From positions 1,747,501 to 1,811,500 of the forward strand of contig JBBPEB010000014.1 of NCBI GenBank assembly GCA_039096225.1: DNA of 64,000 nucleotides. The letters are read 5' to 3'. Numbering within the stretch: the first letter of the stretch is position 1; every line of letters begins with the position of its first letter. Origin of the DNA: Blastocystis sp. Blastoise (lineage: Eukaryota; Sar; Bigyra; Opalinata; Blastocystidae). Below are positions 52,642 to 64,000 of the stretch, one piece after another. Under the pieces are notes generated by a model, which was not told the origin of the DNA, did not search any database, and saw nothing but the letters and a program-made list of their open reading frames with translations. Made by a program: the position numbers and the translations under genes.

Positions 52642-54235
52642 TATAGGTAATAGATGAAGCTGATCGTATTTTACAAATTGGTTTCGAAGAGGATATGAAG
52701 GCTATTATTAAACTTCTTCCTAAAGATAGACAAACTATATTATTCAGTGCTACTCAAGATAAGAATGTTCAAGGACTTGCTAAATTATCTCTTAAGGATT
52801 CTCCTATATATGTCGGTGTGAATGATAATAGTGACGAGGCTACCGTCGATCGTTTAGAACAGGGATATGTCGTGTGTAACAGCAGTGAACGATTCATGCT
52901 TCTCTATACATTCCTTAAGAAGAACTATAAGAAGAAGAAGATTATGTATATATATATATTATATTATATTATAGTTATTATAGATGCTATTTCTACTCTA
53001 TCTATATATATATATATATGGTTTTCTTCTCTTCTTGTAATTCTGTAAAGTATCACGCTGAGTTATTGAATTATATTGATATTCCTGTATATATATATAT
53101 ATTATTTAATAATACTAATAATATCATTATATATATATATATGTATATAGGTACTTGATATTCATGGTAAACAGAAGCAACAACGTAGAACTCAAGTATT
53201 CTTTGAATTTGTTAATGCTAAAGTATATATAATAATATTCATAATAATATACAAACATAATATAAATAATAATACTAACAATATATATATATAGACGGGT
53301 GTTCTCTTATGTACCGATGTTGCTGCTCGTGGCCTCGATATTCCCGCGGTAGATTGGATTATTCAGTATGACCCTGCAGATGATCCCAAGGAATATATTC
53401 ATCGTGTCGGACGTACCGCCAGAGGAAGCGAGGGAAAAGGAAAAGCATTATTATTCCTTCTTCCTGAGGTATATATATATATTAATATATATTAATATAT
53501 ATTCAATATATGTTTTATTATAGAATTAATATTATAATATATATATATATATATATAGGAGTTAGGTTTCTTAAAGTATTTGAAGGAACATAAAGTGACA
53601 CTCAATGAGTATGAATTCCCCGTTAGTAAAGTGGCTAATATTCAACTATATATATATTTATATAGTTATATATTATTACGATTATATTCGTTATTATTAT
53701 GAATACTATTATATCTATATATATATATATATATCTATATATCTATATATATATAGCGTCAATTATTCAAGTTAATATCTCAGAATTATTATCTTCATAA
53801 GTCTGCTCGTGAAGCTTATCGTTCTTATATAATGTCTTATGCCTCTCACGGTCTTAAGGATATATTTGATGTTCAACGATTAGACCTACAAGGAGTTGCG
53901 AAGGGATTCGGATTTGAAGTACCTCCCGCTATCAATCTTAACTTTGTTAAAAACTCTGGTATATATATATATATATAATTATATATTATTATATATTATC
54001 AAAAAAAAAACATAAAAACATATAAATAACAATATTCATATATATGATTATATAAAACAAATTAATAAAATTCTAATTTATTCTATATTATGATAATCAT
54101 TTATATATATATATATATATAGGAAAGAGTTCACGTCAGAAAGTTGAGTCTAAGAAGTTTATTGGTGGAATAAAGAAGTTTGTGAATAATAAACCTTATG
54201 GCAATGATCCTAAACATAGACAATTCTCCAAGTAA
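51121..54235 (+). CDS. HAS1: DEAD-box RNA helicase HAS1/DDX18
   Basis: Nucleolar ATP-dependent RNA helicase for 60S ribosome assembly, about 640 residues. A Lys- then Glu-rich N-terminal extension (exon 51121-51549) precedes the helicase core. Motifs in order: [20 protein letters not shown] (Q motif), [12 protein letters not shown] (I, across an intron), SPTRELALQ (Ia), [16 protein letters not shown] (Ib), VIDEADRIL (II), FSATQ (III), [16 protein letters not shown] (IV), [16 protein letters not shown] (V) and HRVGRTAR (VI). The HAS1-type C-terminal region follows ([27 protein letters not shown]). Two of its many introns are non-canonical: about 52946-53019 (GT-AT) and 53646-53756 (CT-AG). Confidence 0.96.
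52532..52625. repeat. (ATT)n microsatellite in HAS1 intron
   Basis: ATT repeats flanked by (AT)n inside the intron that directly precedes the DEAD motif exon. Smaller ATT blocks are at 51907-51972. Confidence 0.92.
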
Positions 54236-55063
54236 TCATAAGAATCATATTACTATATATTACTCTCATTATTACTATTTCTATGCTATTTAAATGAATA
54301 TATTTTCTTGTTTCTTTTTCATTTTTGTTTGTCGTTTTTTCCTGTTGTAATATTTATATAAATATATATGTATATTGTTTTGTTGACGTTTATTATCATC
54401 TAATCATTCTCTTTTTATATTAAAACTCTATTTGCAAAGACTTCTATTTGCTTATTTTACTCCATAACTACTCTTGACCCGAAATTATTATTATTTTTAG
54501 AATTATCTCTACATAACAATTAGTAGTTTAAATCAAAAAGACATATATAAGCGAATTAGCATTTTTCATCAGAATAAATACATATTTCATAAAAAAATAT
54601 TCATTATCAATATTCATTATCCATATTATACAAGTGTTTTCATGCTTATAAACCAAACATTTACACCCCAATTGACAATTACTCGAAAAATATATATCAT
54701 TTTGCTTAAAAAACAACACTGAGCCATAAGAAAGACTTAGAAAGAGTCTATACACAAACACTCATGATTAATTCTTGTCACAATTAACTCATCCAAATGT
54801 CATCCCCAAGAAATAATATTAAAAAATATGAATTTATTATTAATGAAGGACTTACTGACATAAAATACTATTAACATTTGGTTTTGATCATACAAAAAAA
54901 AACAATAAAAATATTTCTTTCTTCATGTTTTTGTTTCTAAGAATACTAATTTTCTGAAGAAATTGCTTCATAATAGCTGTAAAACGGAAATTGAAAGAAA
55001 AAGGAAACGAAAAAACTGCTTTTTATTTTATATGTATAATTAAGTTCATTGAACCTTCATTCC
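54236..55063. other. Intergenic
   Basis: 3' flank of HAS1 and upstream region of the HECT gene. The minus-strand frame at 54528-54761 has no protein features. Confidence 0.5.
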
Positions 55064-56405
55064 ATGACTGATAGAAGAAATATTGATTTAAATAAGAGAA
55101 AAAAGAAGGTATTTATAAATCTGTATTATTTTATGGCATATATAGACACTTGAAGAAATTCTTTCTTTAACAAAAACTTATGAAAAGAAGCTAGATAATC
55201 AAAAAAAGATAGAAAATAGCAAGATGTATATTGCAGATATTCTATCATCAGTAAACACACAAATTCATTTGGAACATCAGAGTATTTTTCATTATTCCTT
55301 ATTTATTTATTTTTAGAAATAAGTGTATTCATTGAACCGTTCCAAAAGAGGAAGCAATTAGATCCTAAAGAATATCTTAGACTCATTTCAACTCAGAATG
55401 ATTTTTTTTCCCTTTTTGATAATTGTTCATACATGAGTAATTTGAAATATGTGTCTAACGAAGAAAATATTGTGAATATTTTAGAATGGTTATTACGTGT
55501 TATGATATATCCTTTTTCTTTATTTATTGATTATTTCTTCTTTTTTCTTTAAGAATTAATTCTTTTTATTAATGATTATTCCTTAATTTGATATTCACAG
55601 GGACTCCAGAAAGTTCATTACTTCATGATCATTCTTTATATTATTTTATAAATGCATCGAGTGAACAGTTTCAAAAAGTATATATATATATATTAGTTTT
55701 TTTTTATAAATTTTATTTATAAATAATAATAATTATTATTATTATGAATTATTATATATATATTAATATTAATCATCTTTATAAACATTAATTTATTAAT
55801 AATAATAATTACTCATTATTATATATATATAGTTCAATTCATTTATTTTCCTTCTATTCCCATATATATTAAAATCAAATACATTATATATATTAACTAT
55901 ACAATTATTTGTTTTATATACAACAAATAAAAACTGGACAATTTTATTACATTCACAGATACCTCAGTCCCTTAAATATATGATTCCTTTAACTTATTTT
56001 AAATATTATTTAATTTACTTATTCTTATCTTTGCCAAGTTTTGTTAATCAAAGAAATAATCAATTTAAATCTATTGATTCTTTAGATATACAAAATTCAC
56101 CTTCTTGTTCTGATTATTATTCTAAAATTATAGATATAAGCTTGTCTTCATTCTCTACTTCTTCTTCTATTAAACAAAACATATTACTTTCTTATTTACC
56201 TTCTACTATATATATACATATATCTACTTCTCTTTATATATATATTTCGTCTCTTCAACTTGATAGACAAACATCGTTCTTTTTTTCTATTTTACCACTT
56301 CTTTTCTCTTCATCTTCTATCACACTAACATTCTTCTCTATATTATTAGCTTATATTCGTGATTATTCCTTAAATACTAAATATTCTTTATATAATAATA
56401 GTTTT

Positions 56406-56436
<31 letters not shown>

Positions 56437-56888
56437 GTACTAGTTATAATAATCAAGTATTATATAACTTATCTACATATATAAACACAGATTTCTATTC
56501 AATCAATATTCCGAATATAAATAATATATTTTCTCTTCTTCAATCACTTAATATATTTTCTGTGTCTCTTCTTATTCATAATACTATTCTTCATCCTCCA
56601 ATCACTTTTACACCGGATTTATTCTCATTATTTATTACTTTATATTCTCATTTTCTACTTCTTCTTCCTTCTTCTTTCTTTGTGAATCCTTCTATTCCTT
56701 ATACTGAATATTCATTTCATCCTATTCTGAAACCATCTGAAACAGAATTAAAGAAATATAATAATAATAGTAATAATAATATTTTGGTTAATAATAGTAA
56801 TAATAATAATAATATTTTGGTTAATAATAATAATAGTAATAATAATAATAATATTTTGGTTAATAATAATAATAATAATAATAATAAC

Positions 56889-56929
<41 letters not shown>

Positions 56930-59063
56930 ATATTACACATCTATCCTGGATATTACTTCTTCTTCTTCCTCAATGTCTTCTTCTACTTCTCCTTCTCTTC
57001 ATCTTCTTCCTAAAGCCCACAATACCCCTTCCTCCTTAGGTATTCAAGATATATCTTTATTATATAAATGTATCAATACATCAACTCAAATTGAAACATC
57101 TACGTATACTCAACTTTATCCTCAATATAACCGCGATTATTCAGACCTTCAACAAGCTCTCTATTCTACTACTTTTCTTAGATGTATATGTCATTATACT
57201 TTAGTTTATCTTGAAGACAAACAGTATTCCGATGAAGAAAAAAGAGCCGTTTTAGAGGGTTTTGGAGGGTTTATTGGAATACTATTAATTAGAAGCCGAT
57301 ATACTGATATATCCTTATATATATAGTTATATATTAGTATTATTCTTTTTATATATTTTATACATAGTTCTTTTCAGTCATTATATATATTTATATTATA
57401 ATTATTATATATATATATGTAATGAATACACAATATCATATATATATGTATATATATATCTTTAATATATTACTCTCCTACTGTTTCTGTCTTGAAATCT
57501 CCTAATGATATAAATATACCTCAATTTATTGCTTCATATAATCAATTTATGTTTATACAAATATATACACGATATTTATTCAATGTATATATATGTAATA
57601 TTATAAATATATATATTTATTATTAATAGTATATATATATATTATAATTATATATATAGTTAGTAAATATAAAAGAACTTTTAGAAACACAAGATATTTG
57701 CATATATTATCCGTTAATTACTGTTACATTCTCATTTTCGTTTATTCAACAGTATTATACGTCATCAGAATTGTATATATATAAATCATTGTTTTGAGAT
57801 TATATATATATATATATATATAGATTATCATCTAACCATTTTTCATCAGAATCCCTCCAATTTTTGGCGGCAACATCTATTTCTGTGATTCGACGTATAT
57901 TTACGGGAACTAACAATCCTATATATCTTAATGTATATATATATATTATTGATAATATTATATTTTCTATAATTGTTAATATCAACATACATTTATATTT
58001 ATATCTTATCTACTTTTTATTATATAAATAGTATATATCACATTATTATTAATATATATAGTCTCCAACCAGTATTGTTTGCACTTCATCTATTTTACTC
58101 TTGCAATCTATACTCAATATTCACGGTTATTCTCCATTTTTACCAGACTCATTTTTACTTTTGGAATTAAATAGAAATGAAGAAACACTATATATAGCTT
58201 CTATTGCTCCTTATGTATATATATATAAAATTGTTAGTAATTATAATGATTATTATCATTATAATAATCATTATAATTATTAGTAGTACTCATGCATATT
58301 ATATATTTATCTATATATATAATACATTTATATTAATTTATCTTTATCTATATTTATTATGACAATATATTTACTATATATATAATGATTCTATATATAT
58401 TCTTATATATATAGTTATTCTCTTTATCTTCTCGTATTCATTATTATTATCAACTTCTTCCTGTAGGAGATATATATGGGGAAAACACTCTAACTTTTAG
58501 ATTAAATCGTTCTTCTCAAGTTCCGGACACTTATTTAATATTTCGATCCACTATAAACACAAACCAACTGAGGTCTAAATTCTATGTATATATATGCTCT
58601 TGGAGGATTATTATATATATAATCATTTATTATTTTTCTTATCATATTCTTATTCTCTTTATTCTTATCATATTATTCTTATTCTTATCTTTTATTCTTA
58701 TCATATTATTATTCTCTTTTATTCTTATCATATTCTTATTCTTATCTTTTATTCTTATCATATTATTCTTATTTTTTATTCTTTCTTTCTCATATATATA
58801 TAGGTGATATATATGGATGAAGAAGGGAATCAAGAAGAAGGTATTGACGGAGGTGGCTTATCAAGAGACCTCATGAGTAATATATGTGCTACTGTATTCT
58901 CACGGGAATTCGGACTTTTTGAAGTATATTGAATCATTATATTAAATCTATATATTATAAGAATACTATTATTAATAATTGTATATATATGTATATATTA
59001 TTTAAATTGCATTTATATATATTAATCATGTTGTTCTGCTATAATTATAATACTATTATTCTA

Positions 59064-59108
<45 letters not shown>

Positions 59109-59427
59109 TAATGATAATAATGAATTATTTCCATCTTCACATCCGTTTATATCCCTCGCTGCGTCATCGAAAGATCCCTCAATTTATGAGGATATTTCTT
59201 CATGGTTCCGATTTGCTGGCCAATTGATTGGACGAACCATTTTTACGCACCAATTGACTGGAATCCATTTCGCACCATTCTTTTTAAATATAGTATATAT
59301 ATATAGTTATATCTATACAGTATATATATATATATATATAGTTATGTTCTCATCCAATTCTTCTTGAAGATCTGAAGTCACGTGATATGCAGATGTTTAA
59401 TAGTCTGATGCACTTATTAAGAGATAA

Positions 59428-59473
<46 letters not shown>

Positions 59474-59902
59474 ATACGATTAAAAACATTCTTTTTTGTT
59501 TTATAATTATAAATATATTATTACAATTTTCTCTAGTATTGATTTCAATTCATTACAATTAACATTTACAGTAACTGACAATAATACACCGATTCCCGCG
59601 GATATTCCGCTGATTCCTAATGGTGAACACATCTTTGTGACATCTGAGAATCGTTATTCTTATATACAATTATTATATACATATTGGATGTATGATAGTA
59701 TTAATATTTATATACAGTCATTTCTCACGGGAATATGCGATGTTTTAAAGAAAGATATCTTATCTTTATTTACATCTGTATATATATATATATATATAGT
59801 TGATTTTATATTGTAAACCTTATTTTTATATAATTATACTATTCATATATGTATACGTATATATAACAATTTACATAGACATTATTATTATCTTACTATA
59901 GT

Positions 59903-59938
<36 letters not shown>

Positions 59939-60748
59939 TTCTTTTCAGTGGCTTATATCCGGTCATGAATCTTCAATCGATCTGAAAGATATTCAGCAGA
60001 ATTCAGACATTTCTATACATACCCGCGCAGTCTCTTTACAAGTGGCGGGAACGAGTGATTATGATGATCTATATATGTGTTTCGAAGAAGGGATATCCTC
60101 CAATGAATTGAAGCGGATATGGAACACAATCACATGGCTATGGAATTATATTAGCTCTCTGTCGTCACGTGACTTCTCTGAGTTTTTACAATTCTCAACA
60201 GGGGCATCTTTCCCGCCAGTTGCAGGATTTAAATATTTTGACCCGCCCGTATATAATAAATAGATATAATAAATAGATATAATAAATAAATATAATAAAT
60301 AAATATAATAAATGAATATAATAAATAATATCACCTTATTTTTATTTAATATATAATATAATTAATATTGTTCTATGTATATATACATTAATATTTATAT
60401 ATAATGCTATCGGTGTTATTGTGCTATTATATAGATTAATATTAGAATGATAAATATATTATTATCTTTATTATAATATCTATATAGTTTACAATAACAA
60501 TATATGATTACCCTAATGAAGACACATCATCAAGGCTTCCCTCTGCTTCTACTTGCTTTAATAATCTAAAAGTATATATATATACTATATATATTAAAAC
60601 AATAATTTGATATGTTTTTATGAATCAATTATATATATATTTATATAATTATATAATTATTTAGATTCCTTTATATTCATCAGAGCAAGAGTTTGTTTCT
60701 AAAATGAATTATGCTATTCATAACACAAATGGATTTGGATTATCATAA
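55064..60748 (+). CDS. HECT-domain E3 ubiquitin ligase (UBE3B/UBE3C/HUL5-like)
   Basis: A multi-exon gene from ATG at 55064 (MTDRRNIDLNKRKKK) to TAA at 60746-60748. The N-terminal half is helical with Asn/Ser-rich insertions, mainly in one long exon, 55833-57313, which holds (AAT)n runs at about 56760-56930. The HECT domain starts near 58500: VIYMDEEGNQEEGIDGGGLS, FRFAGQLIGRTIF, GIHFAPFF, then LQVAGTSDYDDLYMCFEEGI and LQFSTGASFPPVAGF. The catalytic Cys is in RLPSASTCFNNLKIPLYSS, followed by a C-terminal tail ending NTNGFGLS, so the ligase should be active. The architecture suits the UBE3B/UBE3C group, but the N-terminus is too divergent to choose. One junction (57314-57460) lacks GT...AG. Confidence 0.93.
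58622..58796. repeat. Tandem T-rich repeat (ATTCTTATCATATT-type) in HECT intron
   Basis: About ten imperfect copies of a CATATTATTCTTATTCTTAT-like unit in one intron of the HECT gene. Confidence 0.85.
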
Positions 60749-61242
60749 TTATCTTTTTAATTGTTGATTATTATTCTATATTTATTATTTCATGCTTTGG
60801 TTTATTCTCTTACTGAATATTCACACTTCTATTATTGAGATATCAAGTAATTTTATTATATATATTCATAATCATTTCACATGTCGATTAATTGCAAAGA
60901 TCAGCATACGTCAACACGAAATAAAGAGAATACTCATAGATATAACGATACAGTTGATTATATCGAATAACATATCGCACAAAAAGTTTTAAGAATGGTA
61001 ATGAAACATTTTAAAAGCGGTCATATTTATCACCGACATAATTAAACGTTTTTTACATATAAATAAATTACTTTTATCGTAATATGAAAGATAATTGTTG
61101 GGAAATTGAATAAAACAATTTTTTGCCTTTTTATAAAAAAATTAATTTTGAAGCGATTTTTGTTTTTTTCCCTGGAGAAAAGGTCTGTGTTTTATATTTT
61201 TGCCTTTATTATAACTCACAGTTCATACATATACATTGATAG
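60749..61242. other. Intergenic
   Basis: No gene seen. It separates the HECT gene from the next plus-strand gene. Confidence 0.5.
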
Positions 61243-62193
61243 ATGTCTGATCTTTTTGATATTCTATCAATCTATATGGCGAAAGAGGATGTTGATACTG
61301 CCATTGAGTATCTTGAATCGTGTAGTGACTATGAAGTAATCTATGTCCTCATTATTCTTTATTGGTATCTAGTTGAATGATTTATTGGAGTATTATAAAG
61401 AATATATAATGACAGTATCCTATCATTTTGATGATTGGTTGTCAGTCACACAAGTATTGTTGTCGTCATCAAATGCTTGCCTTAACACGTACGAGATATG
61501 CATGAATGTAAGATTGTATAGATTATATAACAGCTATTTTTCATTTAGATTATTTCAAATCAACAAATTGAGTTGAATAAGATATATCAGATTATATCTA
61601 TTTTAGATGAGTTTATTACTAGAAAGATAGAGAAACAAGATGAAAAAGAATATTATGATATTTTAGTTAAACATTTGTTGCCATCTCTTCAAAACAATAA
61701 TAGTTTACTTCTTGAAGTTTTGGAATCATTCTTACTTCATGCTACTAATAATAATTATTTAGATAATGTATATACTATTTATTTTTGTTTTTGATATACA
61801 TATATATTTATATACATATTTCTATATAGATATTCCCACAATTAATATCTATAAATTTATCATCACTTGCAATTCTCTCTTTTTTCACAGATATATATAC
61901 AATTCTTAATACTAATCAAAAACAAGAAATATCTGTATGTGATTATTATTATTATTATGATAATAATAATAATTATTATTATATATATATAAGAATAAAT
62001 ATATGCATAATTAATATAGACATTTCTCTATCATTTCTTGTCACGTGGCTTAGCAGATGACGCAGCTACCATAATGAAGAATATTCTATTTTATATAAAG
62101 AAATCGAATGATTCTTCTTATTATATATATATTCGTCTATTATTATATATATGTAAACCTTCAGATATTACATCAATATATTTATATTCTGGA

Positions 62194-62232
<39 letters not shown>

Positions 62233-62346
62233 TTATATATATTCTTATATATATTCTTATATATATTCTTATATATAGAAATCATTAGTATATACAAAAA
62301 CATTTGCATCATTTTTAAAACTATATAATAATATATTATATTTAAG

Positions 62347-62441
<95 letters not shown>

Positions 62442-64000
62442 TCCATCGTTACATTTAAATGACTTCCTTTTCCTTCTCTATATATATAATGATATCTATT
62501 TATCTCCTTCTCTATTATTATCTGCTTCTTCTTCTTCTTCTATTATGATGAATAATATATCTACATTATATTCTATTCTTTATAACTTATCTTTATTGTT
62601 TTATAAATCTTTACAAATACAAACAAATAATCGCGGGAATATTGTGATTAATATGGAAACAGATAATAATTCAATTTATTATCAATTTCTGCATATGAAA
62701 GACTCTTTTCATTTTATTAATATATATACTACTTTTATCTTCAATATTATTCAAAAAGAGTATAATTATATATATATATATATACATATTTATCTTTTAT
62801 ATAATTCGTCAGTATATATATTATAATTGTTTATATAATTAATATCTATAGAATATCAGCAATATCTCTTTCATCTCCTTTTTCATCTCTTCTTCTCTCT
62901 ATATACACGTGCATTCCTTCTATTCGAACTTCTTTTTTATCAACACTATTGACTCTTCTCTCTTTTTCTACTGAATGCAATTATTTCTGTACGTATTTCC
63001 TTGGGAATTTGATCATTTTGACTCCAGATTATTTCATTGTTCATGAAAATATAGTGAATCAACTTATTACGTATATATATAACAATATTTATACTATTAT
63101 TTTTTTTTAAATGTAAATATTTTGTTCTGAATTTTTATTATTATTCTTACATTTTCTTTTAATAATATATATATTTTTCATTATAATAAAGATATATTTA
63201 ATATATATAAAGAGTTCTACCTTCATTACCGCCATTTTCATGCCGGGAACTTCTTCAGTCGCTGACGCACCTCCTCGTCATAAATAAAAGTATACTTATT
63301 ATTATTCTGTTTTATATATTCATTTATATATAATAATAATAATAGTATTATTATTATTATATAGATCATCAGTATTCAGACCAATTGTTTATATCTCTGC
63401 AGAAATATGCACATTCCCGCGATTCTGCATATAATTCCATATACATTCATTTCTATACATTATTTCTATTTCTTATGCCAAATAATTCAACTGTATTAGT
63501 ATATATATATCTATATATCATTTTATAATTATTTAATTCGTGGCTATATTTATATTCTATATCCTAATAATAGAAATATATATTTATATATACATAACAC
63601 TAATAATGTGTTTATATAGAATAATATATCATCTCAACTTCAATCATCTATCTCCATTTCTATATCTCATAGAAATCTATTCTTATATCATTCTATATAT
63701 ATCTTAATCAATTCAAGTATATATACAATAATATTTAACTATATATATACATATATAGTTCCATTTCAACCTTCTTCAGAAATAATGTCTCTTTTTCAAT
63801 ATATTAAACAGTATCTTTTTATATATTACTTAGTAATAAAAATGTATATAAATTATTAATATTATCTTTAGAAGTTTTCTATCGAAATTCTATAAGAATC
63901 TTCCACGAGTATATTTATGATTATTTATATTTACACATATAGCTCTCTATGTATTCCCGTGATTATGCTTCATTAGGAGTTCAAAAGGTTGATTCTCTTC
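61243..64000 (+). CDS. Unrecognised multi-exon gene, probably helical-repeat protein (partial)
   Basis: Starts [20 protein letters not shown] at 61243 and continues past the window end. Clear early exons are 61243-61335, 61373-61507 and 61549-61767, joined by GT-AG introns in phase 0. They read [39 protein letters not shown] and [20 protein letters not shown], alternating amphipathic helices. Later exons are Leu/Ser/Ile-rich ([37 protein letters not shown]). The pattern is that of a large alpha-solenoid such as a nucleoporin or karyopherin, but no family signature is evident. Exon limits after about 62150 are uncertain because of dense (AT)n introns. Confidence 0.6.
62352..62438. repeat. (AT)n microsatellite in intron
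   Basis: About 87 bases of AT dinucleotide, forming nearly an entire intron of the last gene. Confidence 0.95.

Overview
The window is nuclear DNA from a very AT-rich, intron-dense eukaryote, probably unicellular. Genes are read on both strands and broken by many short introns of the form GTATAT...ATATAG. Many introns are little more than (AT)n or (ATT)n microsatellite. Proteins carry long asparagine runs encoded by (AAT)n. Mitochondrial genes are present (a GGQ release factor, a propionyl-CoA-carboxylase-type subunit, an LYR protein, an RRG7-like protein), so anaerobic lineages without mitochondrial translation are unlikely. An early-diverging fungus or an amoebozoan-like protist would fit, but the sequence alone does not settle the lineage.

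Layout: 0-5 kb holds the 3' end of an Asn/Ser-rich gene and a long coiled-coil gene. 5.5-9.1 kb (minus) is poly(A)-binding protein. 9.53-10.96 kb is an intact Tc1/mariner element, followed by about 1.9 kb without genes. 12.9-17.6 kb holds an LYR protein (minus), STK19, a small membrane protein (minus) and RNase P/MRP subunit RPP40. 18.0-24.5 kb holds ribosomal protein uS19 (RPS15 copy A), cohesin kleisin RAD21 and the mitochondrial release factor. 25-34.2 kb holds a PCC-alpha-like protein and a 1741-residue Asn/Ser-rich protein of unknown function. 34.9-38.9 kb holds an RRG7-like nuclease-fold protein and a TPR/HAT protein (minus). 39.3-43.3 kb holds eL20 (RPL18A), transaldolase (minus) and RPS15 copy B (minus). 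43.9-50.4 kb holds LENG1-like (minus), TAF13, an ATG27/MRH-type receptor and a TPR co-chaperone. 51.1-54.2 kb is the DEAD-box helicase HAS1/DDX18. 55.1-60.7 kb is a HECT E3 ligase. From 61.2 kb to the window end is an incomplete, unrecognised multi-exon gene.

Most genes are unrelated housekeeping functions (translation, ribosome biogenesis, transcription, cohesion, ubiquitin). I see no operon or cluster logic.

The most striking signal is a second kind of intervening sequence. In RPS15 (both copies), RPL18A, RAD21, PABP, HAS1 and the HECT gene, the conserved protein can only be rebuilt by removing AT-rich inserts that lack GT...AG ends. Several are bounded by short direct repeats (TTCCAAGG, TGAAAT, GGATATA, AGAAT, CATC). 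The same genes also contain ordinary GT-AG introns, except the two ribosomal protein genes, where essentially every insert is non-canonical. These could be unconventional introns with repeat-defined boundaries. The alternatives are pseudogenes or assembly artefacts in AT repeats. All exon boundaries were read by eye and frame-checked where stated.
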